64,000 nt of DNA from Roseovarius sp. (GTDB lineage: Bacteria > Pseudomonadota > Alphaproteobacteria > Rhodobacterales > Rhodobacteraceae), in NCBI GenBank assembly GCA_029212365.1, contig JARGOC010000002.1, forward strand, positions 186,001 to 250,000, in the 5' to 3' direction. A model generated the notes under the pieces. It did no database searches and was not told the DNA's origin. It saw nothing but the letters and a program-made list of their open reading frames with translations. Below are positions 44,206-52,890 of the stretch, piece by piece. The translations under genes were made by a program, and so were the position numbers. Position 1 is the first letter of the stretch. The number at the start of each line of letters is the position of its first letter.

Positions 44206-44595
44206 TCAGCCGCGAGGGGGCGCGCGGGTCCGTTGGCTGGGATCAAGCGGTTTGGCGTGATGGCGCAGCAGGGCCACATGCCGTAGCTGGCGGGTGACGG
44301 GCAGGGTGACTAGACCGGGATCTGACAAATTGGTCGGTGTCATGGTGGTGTCTGCCAGGCGGCAGGCCTCACAGTCAGGTGTCGCACCAGAGGGATCATC
44401 CAAAGTGCCGCATATGCCATCCAGCGACCCGGCGATCTGAAGATAGGCTTCGAGATCAGGGTCGATGGGCTGCTTTGCGGATTTATGTGCAAATCCCGAC
44501 GTCGCCAAAGCGACAGCAAGAGCCGCGACCAGCAAGAGCCGAAGGGATATAGAGCGAAACAGTGTCACGACAGTACGGATAGGTGAAAGCACCAC
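44206..44595 (-). CDS. Small exported Cys-containing hypothetical protein
   Basis: 129 residues with an N-terminal hydrophobic segment (S-L-R-L-L-L-V-A-A-L-A-V-A-L-A) ending F-A-H-K-S, a probable signal peptide. The mature part has I-C-G, D-C-E-A-C and a basic His-rich C terminus (R-H-V-A-L-L-R-H-H-A-K). The C-x-x-C plus His content recalls DUF2946-like metal-associated proteins, but I am not sure of membership. It lies 71 nt upstream of the PepSY gene on the same strand, so a metal or haem link is plausible. Confidence 0.55.
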   Translation of the reverse strand: MVLSPIRTVVTLFRSISLRLLLVAALAVALATSGFAHKSAKQPIDPDLEAYLQIAGSLDGICGTLDDPSGATPDCEACRLADTTMTPTNLSDPGLVTLPVTRQLRHVALLRHHAKPLDPSQRTRAPPRG

Positions 44596-44749
44596 GCGTC
44601 GCCAGCAAAAAAGTGGCCTGGAAAATGGGAATGTTCCGGCTCAAAACCACGCTCCTGTGGCGCAAAACTGCGGGCAGGTGTCGGGATTGTCGGACTCGCA
44701 TATGCGCGTGCGTGGTCTATAATTGATGTGATCAGGAAAGGCGCATTCC

Positions 44750-47533
44750 ATGTCCGAGACAATCAAATTCACTCTGGATGGCAAAGAGGTTGAGGCCCAA
44801 GCCGGCCTGACAATCTGGGATGTGGCCCATGGGCGGGGTCTGGTGATCCCTCATTTGTGCCACAAACCGGCGCCGGGGTATCGCCCTGATGGCAATTGCC
44901 GGGCGTGTATGGTTGAGGTTGAGGGAGAGCGTACTTTGGTGGCCTCGTGCATCCGCGAGCCTGTTGAGGGTATGATTGTCACCACCAATTCGGCGCGCGC
45001 TGAAAATGCGCGCAAAATGGTGGTTGAGTTGCTTTTGGCAGATCAACCCGATCAGGCGCAGGCCCACGACAAATCCAGCCACCTGTGGGATATGGCCGCA
45101 TTGCAGGGCGTCAGCGAAAGCCGCTTTCCCAAGTTGGAAGAGGGGCGCATCCCATTGCTGGATGACAGTCATGTGGCGATGAGCGTCAACCTTGATGCCT
45201 GCATTCAATGTGGTCTGTGCGTGCGGGCTTGCCGCGAAGTGCAAGTCAATGATGTGATTGGCATGGCTGGTCGTGGCCATGACGCCTATCCGAGTTTTGA
45301 CATGGCGGATCCAATGGGGGCCAGCACCTGTGTGGCCTGCGGAGAATGTGTGCAGGCCTGCCCGACTGGCGCGCTGATGCCGTCATCGGTTGTGGATGAC
45401 AAACAGGTTGGCGACAGTGCCGATTTTGACAACGAAGTAGAGAGCATCTGCCCGTTTTGCGGTGTGGGCTGCCAGATTTCGCTGAAGATCAAAAACGGCA
45501 AAGTGAAATATGTTGAGGGCATCAATGGCCCGGCCAATGAGGGGCGTTTATGCGTCAAGGGCCGGTTCGGGTTTGATTATATCCACCATGAGCACCGTCT
45601 GACCAAGCCGCTGATCCGGCGTGATGATGCCCCCGCCAAGGGGCTGAACGTGGACCCTGATAACTGGCAGGAGTTCTTCCGCGAGGCCAGTTGGGATGAG
45701 GCGATGGACGCCGCCGCCGGTGGGCTGAGGCAGCTCAAAGACGATCACGGCGGGCCGTCTGTGGCTGGCTTTGGGTCGGCCAAATGCACCAATGAAGAAG
45801 CATATCTGTTTCAGAAATTCATCCGTCAGGGCTTTGGCCATAACAACGTCGATCACTGCACACGGCTGTGTCATGCATCCTCGGTGGCGGCCCTGTTGGA
45901 GAATGTCGGATCGGGCGCTGTGACGGCCACGTTCAACGAAATTGAAAACGCCGATGTGGCGATTGCGATTGGGTGCAATCCGATTGAAAATCACCCCGTT
46001 GCCGCGACCTATTTCAAGCAGTTTACCAAACGTGGCGGCAAGTTGATTGTGATGGATCCGCGCGGTGTTGGTCTGCGGCGGTTTGCGTCACATATGCTGC
46101 AATTCCGCCCCGGCGCGGATGTCAGCATGCTGAATGCCATCATGCACACAATTGTCGAAGAAGAGTTGTATGATAAGCAGTACATCGAGGCCTTTACCGA
46201 AAACTGGGAGGCCGAGAAGGCGCATCTAAAGGACTTCTCGCCCGAAAAGATGGAAGGCATCTGTGGCATCCCGGCACAAACACTGCGCGAGGTTGCACGC
46301 ACCTTTGCCGGGGCCAAAGCGGCGATGATATTCTGGGGTATGGGGGTCAGCCAACACATCCATGGCACTGACAATTCACGCTGTTTGATCAGCCTGGCAT
46401 TGATGACAGGTCAGGTGGGTCGCCCCGGCGCGGGCCTGCATCCTTTGCGGGGGCAAAACAACGTGCAAGGCGCGTCTGATGCGGGGCTGATCCCGATGTT
46501 TTTGCCGGATTATCAATCCGTCACGGATGATGGCGTGCGCAGCGCTTTTACTGATGTCTGGAAGTCGGATGATTTCAGTGCTGAACAAGGCCTGACCGTG
46601 ACTGAAATCATGGATGCGGTGCATGATGATAAGATCAAGGGCATGTATATCTTGGGTGAGAACCCGGCAATGAGCGATCCGGATGTAGAGCATGCGCGTG
46701 ATGCGCTGGCCAAACTGGAGCATCTGGTGGTGCAGGATATCTTCATCACCGAAACCGCGAATTATGCAGATGTGATCCTGCCTGCGAGCGCGTTTGCTGA
46801 AAAGTCGGGAACCGTGACCAACACCAACCGTCAGGTGCAGATGGGGCGGCGTGCCGTTTCGCCCCCCGGTGAGGCGCGCGAGGATTGGAAGATCACAACC
46901 GAGATGGCGCGCCGATTGGGCCTTGATTGGGCCTATGACAGCCCGGCGGACGTGTTTGCCGAGATGAAGCTGAACATGCCATCGCTGAACAATATTACCT
47001 GGGATCGGCTGGAGCGTGAAAACGCAGTGACCTACCCGTCGCTCAGCCCCGAAGACCCCGGTCAGGCGATTGTATTTGGAGATGGGTTTCCGCGCCCTGA
47101 GGGCCGTGCCAGGTTCACTCCGGCCAGCGTGATTGCACCCGATGATACGCCAGATGCAGAGTATCCGATGATCCTGACCACGGGCCGTCAGCTGGAGCAT
47201 TGGCACACCGGGTCTATGACCCGCAGGTCCTCGGTGTTGGACGCGGTGGAGCCAGAAGCCAACTGCTCCATGCATCCCGCAACCCTGCGCCAATTGGGCG
47301 TGGAGCCGGGGGGCATGGTGCGTCTGACCACCAAGCGTGGCACGATTGTGGTGATGGCGCGTGCTGATCGGGCAGTCGCCACAGATATGGTGTTCCTGCC
47401 CTTTGCCTATGTCGAAGCTGCGGCCAATATCCTGACCAACTCGGCGGTGGATCCTTATGGAAAAATCCCCGAGTTCAAATTTTCAGCCGTCAGGGTTGAA
47501 CGGGTGAGTGAAGGTGTTATTGCGGCTCAGTAA
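44750..47533 (+). CDS. fdhA: Formate dehydrogenase, catalytic (alpha) subunit
   Basis: 927-residue molybdenum protein oxidising formate to CO2. Order: N-terminal [2Fe-2S] domain with C37, C50, C53, C67; His/Cys region; two [4Fe-4S] motifs (C-I-Q-C-G-L-C-V-R-A-C and C-V-A-C-G-E-C-V-Q-A-C); then the catalytic part with C-P-F-C-G-V-G-C and the active-site Cys in H-C-T-R-L-C-H, where E. coli FdhF has Sec; and the C-terminal bis-MGD domain (T-G-R-Q-L-E-H-W-H). The layout matches FdsA-type NAD-linked FDHs, yet no fdsB or fdsG lies beside it. AGGAAAGG precedes the ATG and a TATAAT (44718-44723) lies upstream. Confidence 0.93.
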   Translation: MSETIKFTLDGKEVEAQAGLTIWDVAHGRGLVIPHLCHKPAPGYRPDGNCRACMVEVEGERTLVASCIREPVEGMIVTTNSARAENARKMVVELLLADQPDQAQAHDKSSHLWDMAALQGVSESRFPKLEEGRIPLLDDSHVAMSVNLDACIQCGLCVRACREVQVNDVIGMAGRGHDAYPSFDMADPMGASTCVACGECVQACPTGALMPSSVVDDKQVGDSADFDNEVESICPFCGVGCQISLKIKNGKVKYVEGINGPANEGRLCVKGRFGFDYIHHEHRLTKPLIRRDDAPAKGLNVDPDNWQEFFREASWDEAMDAAAGGLRQLKDDHGGPSVAGFGSAKCTNEEAYLFQKFIRQGFGHNNVDHCTRLCHASSVAALLENVGSGAVTATFNEIENADVAIAIGCNPIENHPVAATYFKQFTKRGGKLIVMDPRGVGLRRFASHMLQFRPGADVSMLNAIMHTIVEEELYDKQYIEAFTENWEAEKAHLKDFSPEKMEGICGIPAQTLREVARTFAGAKAAMIFWGMGVSQHIHGTDNSRCLISLALMTGQVGRPGAGLHPLRGQNNVQGASDAGLIPMFLPDYQSVTDDGVRSAFTDVWKSDDFSAEQGLTVTEIMDAVHDDKIKGMYILGENPAMSDPDVEHARDALAKLEHLVVQDIFITETANYADVILPASAFAEKSGTVTNTNRQVQMGRRAVSPPGEAREDWKITTEMARRLGLDWAYDSPADVFAEMKLNMPSLNNITWDRLERENAVTYPSLSPEDPGQAIVFGDGFPRPEGRARFTPASVIAPDDTPDAEYPMILTTGRQLEHWHTGSMTRRSSVLDAVEPEANCSMHPATLRQLGVEPGGMVRLTTKRGTIVVMARADRAVATDMVFLPFAYVEAAANILTNSAVDPYGKIPEFKFSAVRVERVSEGVIAAQ

Positions 47534-47559
47534 ACTGCCGCCAGCTGCAATGTTTTTGA

Positions 47560-47590
47560 ACGCGCCCGAAGTTGCGCCGGGCGTGTTTTT
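47560..47590 (+). terminator. Rho-independent terminator of fdhA
   Basis: ACGCGCCCG (47560-47568) pairs over 9 bp with CGGGCGTGT (47578-47586) around a 9-nt loop and runs into a stretch of five T. It is 27 nt past the fdhA stop and ends the single-gene transcript before the convergent response-regulator gene. Confidence 0.85.
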
Positions 47591-47661
47591 CGCTAACCTC
47601 GGCATCACTGGATTTGCCAGAGTGCCGCATGGTCAAAGCGACTTTGGCGCAAGAGAGGATG

Positions 47662-48363
47662 TTATTCCCAAATTACATCCCCCAGAAAAATATATCCGGC
47701 CCCGTAGATGGTCTTGATCAATTTTGGGGCCTTGGGGTCTTCGCGCAGTTTGGTGCGCAGGCGAGAAATGCGAACATCCATCGCGCGGTCAAAACTCTCA
47801 GAAGCGGCCCCACCCAGAGCCTCCTGCATCGCCTGGCGCGAAATCAGGCGTTTGGGGCGGTCCAGAAACAGCCGTAAAACCTCGCCTTCGGCATGCGAAA
47901 ACGGGGTTTCTTCACCCGCGTCATCCTCTAGTATATAGCGGTCAAAATGGGCGGACCAGCCAACAAAATGGGCGATTTCTCCGGTATTTGTCTCAGCTTG
48001 GCCGCGGCGCAGACGGGCGCGGATACGCGCCACGACCTCAGCGGGATCAAACGGTTTGATGATATAGTCATCCGCTCCCAGCTCCAGCCCAGTCACCCGG
48101 TCCTGAACCTGTGCACGGCCGGATATAATGATCACGATCGCCCCTTGCTCTAATGCCAGCCGGTGCACCAAAGTTAACCCATCGCGGTCCGGCAAGGATA
48201 AATCCACCAAGCAAACATCAGGTGCGGTGGTGCGCAAAGCGGCCTCAAACTGGGCCGCACGACCAAAGGCCATGGTGCGATACCCCGCCTCTTCCAGCGC
48301 GTCGGCTAACATGATGCGAATCTCAGGTTCATCATCAAGGATTGTGACAAGTGGTTGGGTCAT
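47662..48363 (-). CDS. OmpR-family response regulator
   Basis: 233 residues. The receiver domain has D10-D11, the phospho-acceptor D54 in C-L-V-D-L-S-L-P-D and K near 103 in D-D-Y-I-I-K-P-F. The C-terminal winged helix shows D-V-R-I-S-R-L-R-T-K-L-R and I-K-T-I-Y-G-A-G-Y. Acts on DNA after phosphorylation, presumably by the hybrid kinase whose gene overlaps its start (ATGA). The regulon is unknown; the divergent acyl-CoA ligase and transport operon 2 kb away is a candidate. Confidence 0.92.
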   Translation of the reverse strand: MTQPLVTILDDEPEIRIMLADALEEAGYRTMAFGRAAQFEAALRTTAPDVCLVDLSLPDRDGLTLVHRLALEQGAIVIIISGRAQVQDRVTGLELGADDYIIKPFDPAEVVARIRARLRRGQAETNTGEIAHFVGWSAHFDRYILEDDAGEETPFSHAEGEVLRLFLDRPKRLISRQAMQEALGGAASESFDRAMDVRISRLRTKLREDPKAPKLIKTIYGAGYIFLGDVIWE

Positions 48364-50267
48364 GATGTGGTCTCGGCTGGAAAAAGGGCAGATAGTTGAT
48401 CTACTGTGAAGGGTTTGCGCAAGACTGGCACGCGCACGGCAGCGGATTGGAACAACGGGTCATCCGGTGGCAGAGAAGTCATCAGGCAGACGGGGCAATT
48501 GCGCGCCTCAAGCTGGTCAAGAAGGTCCAAGCCGGTTTGATCCCCTTCCAGCGAAATATCTGATAAGATGGCAGAAATTTCGGGCAGCTCGCTCAGCAAT
48601 GCGCGCGCCTCAACCACGCTGGCGGCTTCGATGACCGAATGGCCGATATCGCATAGCATATCGCGTACAGTGTTGCGCAAATCGGGGCTGTCTTCAACCA
48701 GCAGAACAAGGCCCGGGCGCAGGGCCATTCCCGCAAGGCGCAGCGGCAAACGCAATGTAACACACGCCCCGGTATCGGTGTTGGCAAGCCGCACCTGCCC
48801 ACCAGATAAATTGGTCATGTCATAGACCATCACCAACCCAAGGCCCGACCCTTCGCCGCCCTTGGTGGTAAAAAACGGCTCAAATGCGCGCTCTAATGCG
48901 GGGTCAGAGAAACCGGGGCCAGTATCGCTAACTGAATATTCGATCCAGGTGTCTTGCACCGGCTGTGCGCGCAAGGTGATGCGCCCCTGATCGCCACAGG
49001 CATCCCGGGCGTTCAGCACAAGGTTCAGAAGTGAATCCTGCAACATACCAGGGTCAAGTAGCACAGGCGTGGTGCCACAGTTGTTTTCCACCTCCAGCGT
49101 TACCCCGTCTGGCAGGGTAGAGCGGGCGAGTGTCTCAAGGTCACGCAGGAAATCAGCCACTACTGTGGGCTGTGGTGTATGTTCTCTCGGGCCTGTCATG
49201 TCGGCGATCCGGTTTAGCAAACTGCCCCCGCGCCTTGCCGCTGAAAGTGTGGCTGTGATCAGTTCCTCTGCGTCGGCAGGCAGTGCCATCCGTTGCAGCT
49301 TGGATTGCATCCCCAGAATGATCGTCAATAGATTTGAGAAGTCATGCGCAAGGCCACTGGTCAGCTGGGCGGCCATCTCGCGGCGGCGGGTCTGTTGCAA
49401 AGCCCTGCGTGTTTGAGCCTCTTCGGTGATGTCCATCGATAAGATATAGACGCCGCCCTCTTGCCCATCGGGGGTAAAGGCCGTGCGAATACGGCGCGAG
49501 CTTAATTCATGAGTGAATTCAAACACCGATGCTTTGCCGTGAAAAGCCTGGTTTAGGTGCAGCTTGATTGCCTCATAGGCCTGATCGCCCAGGGCGTCAC
49601 GCAGGTGCATGCCGATGATGTCAGACTTGCCGCCTGGTATCACTGAGTTCAGCCGCCGGTTTGAATAGGTATAGCACCGGTGCGCATCTACATGAGAAAT
49701 ATGGGCGGGCATCATTTCGGTGGTCAGGCGTGTGCGGGCCTCGGACTGTGTCAGTTGGCGTTTGGCTTCTTCCAGCGCTTTGATCGTGGCTTCTAGCTGT
49801 CGGTTGGCTGACGACAGATCTTCGGAATAGTTCAGAACTTTGTCAGACAGTTCCTCGGATCGGGCGCGCAGCAGTTCTTCTTGCTGCTTGGCGCGGGTGA
49901 TATCGGTATAGACAGTGACCCAACCACCCTGCGGGAGGGGCGAACCTTCGACGCTGATCATACGCCCATTGGCACGGGTACGTTCCATGTAATGCGGCTC
50001 AAACGCGCGCGCCACGTCCACCCGGCTTTGTACGAATTCATCTACATCACCAACATCGCCGTAATCACCACGTTCCGCCAGATAGTGGATTGTATCGGTA
50101 AAATCCGCACCAGGGGTGGCAAGTGTATCGGGCAGATCAAAAATTTCCTGAAAGCGTTGGTTGCACAGGACCAACCGTAATTGACGATCATAGATCGTCA
50201 GGGCCTGCTGAATAAGGTTCAGCCCCGATTGGGTCATGGATTTTGTGTCGGATTGAATCGAAGTCAT
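48360..50267 (-). CDS. Cytosolic PAS hybrid sensor histidine kinase
   Basis: 635 residues without transmembrane segments. Order: PAS (about 15-125, I-Y-D-R-Q-L-R-L-V-L-C-N), a coiled coil (128-178), a second PAS (180-285), a dimerisation domain with the phospho-His H308 in S-G-L-A-H-D-F-S-N, an ATPase domain with N-L-V-L-N-A-R-D-A, D-T-G-P-G-F and G-S-G-L-G-L, and a C-terminal receiver (about 512-628) with the acceptor Asp in I-L-S-D-I-S. PAS domains imply an intracellular small-molecule or redox cue. The second ATG (residue 11) is a possible start. Gene order kinase-regulator with ATGA overlap. Confidence 0.92.
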   Translation of the reverse strand: MTSIQSDTKSMTQSGLNLIQQALTIYDRQLRLVLCNQRFQEIFDLPDTLATPGADFTDTIHYLAERGDYGDVGDVDEFVQSRVDVARAFEPHYMERTRANGRMISVEGSPLPQGGWVTVYTDITRAKQQEELLRARSEELSDKVLNYSEDLSSANRQLEATIKALEEAKRQLTQSEARTRLTTEMMPAHISHVDAHRCYTYSNRRLNSVIPGGKSDIIGMHLRDALGDQAYEAIKLHLNQAFHGKASVFEFTHELSSRRIRTAFTPDGQEGGVYILSMDITEEAQTRRALQQTRRREMAAQLTSGLAHDFSNLLTIILGMQSKLQRMALPADAEELITATLSAARRGGSLLNRIADMTGPREHTPQPTVVADFLRDLETLARSTLPDGVTLEVENNCGTTPVLLDPGMLQDSLLNLVLNARDACGDQGRITLRAQPVQDTWIEYSVSDTGPGFSDPALERAFEPFFTTKGGEGSGLGLVMVYDMTNLSGGQVRLANTDTGACVTLRLPLRLAGMALRPGLVLLVEDSPDLRNTVRDMLCDIGHSVIEAASVVEARALLSELPEISAILSDISLEGDQTGLDLLDQLEARNCPVCLMTSLPPDDPLFQSAAVRVPVLRKPFTVDQLSALFPAETTS

Positions 50268-50454
50268 TTATCATGGCTAGCACCCATGCCGCGCCTCGCA
50301 AAGGGCCGTCATAAACTTGTTACAATTCGTAAGGATTGAGAAAACTTCAGGAAAAAGTTGACGCCGAGGGTTTGAGTTGCACCAATGGGCAAAATTAGAA
50401 TCGCCCTCTACGGGTGAAATGTCCGGGAATCCGGGCATCAGGGAGGAGAAAGTT

Positions 50455-52428
50455 TTGGCAATATCGCCTCAGGCGACGGATGGGCTTGGGTCCATACCGG
50501 CGCTTTTGCATCGCAATGCCACGCAGTTTGGTGACAAACCTGCGTATCGTGAAAAAGAATTCGGCATCTGGCAGAGCTGGAGTTGGGCCGACACCGCCAA
50601 AGAGGTGGAGTCGCTGGCTTTGGGTCTGCTGAACCTCGGCGTGAACGAAGGTGATTTTGTCGCCATTATTGGCCGCAATCGTCCGCACTTCTATTGGTCC
50701 ATGGTTGCTGCGCAATCGGTCGGGGCCATTCCTGTGCCGATGTATAGCGATTCTGCCACCGATGAGATGTCGCATGTGATGGATCACTGCGGTGCGCGCT
50801 TTGCCGTGGTTCAGGATCAGGAGCAGGTCGATAAGATCATCGACATTCAGGACTCGCTGCACCAGTTCGAGCATATGATCTATATTGATCCGCGTGGTTT
50901 GCGCAAATACGACCATAGCAAGCTCCACCAATTCAGCCATGTGCAAGACCAGGGCCGAGCCGCGCAAGAAGAGTTTATCGTTGAGCTGGAAGCGCGCCGC
51001 GCCAAGCTGACTTATGACAGCACCTGTGTGATGCTTTACACTTCGGGCACCACCGGGCGCCCCAAGGGCGTTGTGCTCAGCAATCGCAACATCATTGAGA
51101 CGTCGCGCGCGTCTTCGGATTTTGACCATCTGGGACCAGGTGAAGAGGTGCTGGCCTATCTGCCGATGGCATGGGTTGGTGACTTTATCTTCTCAATCGG
51201 GCAGGCGTATTGGAACGGGTTTTGTGTGAATTGCCCTGAAAGCACTGACACAATGATGACCGACTTGCGTGAGATTGGACCGACTTACTATTTCGCGCCA
51301 CCACGGGTGTTTGAAACTCAGCTGACCAACGTGATGATCCGGATGGAAGATGCCAGCCGTTTCAAGAAAAAGCTGTTTGAACGCTTTATGGCTCATGCCC
51401 GCAAGGTGGGTCCGGATATTCTGGATGGTAATCCTGTTGGTGCCATGGACCGGCTGAAATATGCGTTGGGCAACCTGTTCATCTATGGCCCGCTGAAAAA
51501 TACACTGGGCCTTAGCCGTGTGCGCGTCGGGTATACCGCCGGCGAGGCCATCGGACCTGAGATTTTTGAGTTCTATCGCAGCTTGGGCATCAACCTTAAG
51601 CAGCTTTATGGCCAAACCGAAGCAAGTGTTTTCATCACGGTGCAACCCGATGGTGAAGTGCGTAGTGATACAGTGGGCGTGCCTGCCCCCGGTGTGGAGA
51701 TCAAGATCACTGACTCTGGTGAAGTGTTGTACCGCGGGCCTGGCACGTTCGAGGAATACTACAAAAACCCAGAAAGCACCGCTGATACCAAGGATGCCGA
51801 TGGCTGGGTGGCGACGGGTGATGCAGGTTTCTTTGACACTGACACTGGCCATCTTCGGATTATCGACCGCGCCAAGGATGTTGGCAAAATGTCAGATGGG
51901 TCGTTGTTCGCGCCAAAGTATGTTGAGAACAAGCTGAAGTTCTATCCCAACATTCTGGAGGTTGTCGTGTTTGGCAACGAACGTGCGGAATGCACGGCGT
52001 TTGTGAATATCGATCTGAATGCCGTGGGCAATTGGGCCGAGCGCAACAACATCGGCTATGCGTCCTATCAGGAACTGGCGGGCCATCCGCAGGTGCTTGA
52101 GGCTATCAAGGAGCATATGGAAGAGATGAACCGCTCGTTGGCTGACGATCCGATGTTGTCGGGCTGTCAGGTGCACCGCTTCTTGGTGCTGCACAAGGAA
52201 TTGGATGCCGACGATGGTGAACTGACCCGCACCCGCAAAGTGCGCCGCCGGATCATCGAAGAGAAGTTCCATGATTTGCTGACTGCGCTTTATGACGGCT
52301 CAAGTGAGATTTCGACCACGACGGAAGTGACCTATGAGGATGGCCGCAAGGGCTCGATCAGTGCTACGTTGCAAATTGTTGATGCGGCGGTGGTTCCGGT
52401 GACGGCAACGCAGGTGGCCGCAGAATGA
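50455..52428 (+). CDS. Long-chain acyl-CoA synthetase-like AMP-forming ligase
   Basis: ANL-superfamily ligase that adenylates a carboxylic acid and passes it to CoA; about 657 residues. The phosphate loop L-Y-T-S-G-T-T-G-R-P-K-G is near residues 194-205, the A5 motif L-Y-G-Q-T-E-A follows, and A7/A8 are seen as G-D-A-G-F-F-D and I-I-D-R-A-K-D. The start is taken as the TTG at 50455, which has GGGAGGAG 7 nt before it; an ATG at 50419 is the other candidate. First gene of the transport and activation cluster, so its substrate is likely the imported acid. It overlaps the next gene by ATGA. Confidence 0.85.
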   Translation: MAISPQATDGLGSIPALLHRNATQFGDKPAYREKEFGIWQSWSWADTAKEVESLALGLLNLGVNEGDFVAIIGRNRPHFYWSMVAAQSVGAIPVPMYSDSATDEMSHVMDHCGARFAVVQDQEQVDKIIDIQDSLHQFEHMIYIDPRGLRKYDHSKLHQFSHVQDQGRAAQEEFIVELEARRAKLTYDSTCVMLYTSGTTGRPKGVVLSNRNIIETSRASSDFDHLGPGEEVLAYLPMAWVGDFIFSIGQAYWNGFCVNCPESTDTMMTDLREIGPTYYFAPPRVFETQLTNVMIRMEDASRFKKKLFERFMAHARKVGPDILDGNPVGAMDRLKYALGNLFIYGPLKNTLGLSRVRVGYTAGEAIGPEIFEFYRSLGINLKQLYGQTEASVFITVQPDGEVRSDTVGVPAPGVEIKITDSGEVLYRGPGTFEEYYKNPESTADTKDADGWVATGDAGFFDTDTGHLRIIDRAKDVGKMSDGSLFAPKYVENKLKFYPNILEVVVFGNERAECTAFVNIDLNAVGNWAERNNIGYASYQELAGHPQVLEAIKEHMEEMNRSLADDPMLSGCQVHRFLVLHKELDADDGELTRTRKVRRRIIEEKFHDLLTALYDGSSEISTTTEVTYEDGRKGSISATLQIVDAAVVPVTATQVAAE

Positions 52429-52859
52429 AGCACGGTGCATTGAGCTTACTGCTGTTGGCTTTGCCAATGGCGGCCCAATCTGCTTCGGGGGATTTGACCC
52501 CCATGGCGGGCCGGGAAGCTGCCAATGAGCGCGCCGAATTCTATGTCGTGCCTCACGAACAACTGGTGTTTAGCCGGATGAATACTGGTAATCTGTCGGC
52601 GTTCGCGGCTTTTGCACAAGAGGGCGCTGAGGGGGGAAGCATGGCATCCTTCACGGCGCACATGACACCACTGGGGCTGATAGCCACGTCTGAATGCTCC
52701 AGAGATGGCACTGAATTCTTGTTTTCGCAGCTCCCCAACCTGAAACGTCGGGGAATCACGGCAGTTGCCGATGTAAGTGACGACGTTGTGTCGGAAATTC
52801 TGGCGTTTGTGACGACAGAGATTTCGCGGCCCAATGAACGTTTGGCGCAGGCCTCGTAA
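52425..52859 (+). CDS. Small exported hypothetical protein in Liv cluster
   Basis: 144 residues with a clear Sec signal peptide (residues 1-19, ending M-A-A-Q-S-A-S). The mature part has V-V-P-H-E-Q-L-V-F-S, a region rich in small residues and T-S-E-C-S-R-D-G near 87-94, then a helical end. One Cys only. I recognise no family. It is ATGA-coupled to the acyl-CoA ligase and 31 nt before the LivG-type ATPase, so it probably acts with the transporter, perhaps as a periplasmic accessory. Confidence 0.6.
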   Translation: MKHGALSLLLLALPMAAQSASGDLTPMAGREAANERAEFYVVPHEQLVFSRMNTGNLSAFAAFAQEGAEGGSMASFTAHMTPLGLIATSECSRDGTEFLFSQLPNLKRRGITAVADVSDDVVSEILAFVTTEISRPNERLAQAS

Positions 52860-52890
52860 TGAAGGCCGCACGCACGCAGAGAGGATACAA

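Noticed and set aside
44596..44749. Possible cobalamin riboswitch between the Cys protein and fdhA
   Set aside because: Pieces such as GGGAATGTTCCGGC and a TGCGGGCAGG string looked suggestive, but they are not in the order or orientation of the conserved B12-box core on either strand.
46376..47293. 305-codon minus-strand frame
   Set aside because: Antisense to the formate dehydrogenase gene and without protein-like pattern.
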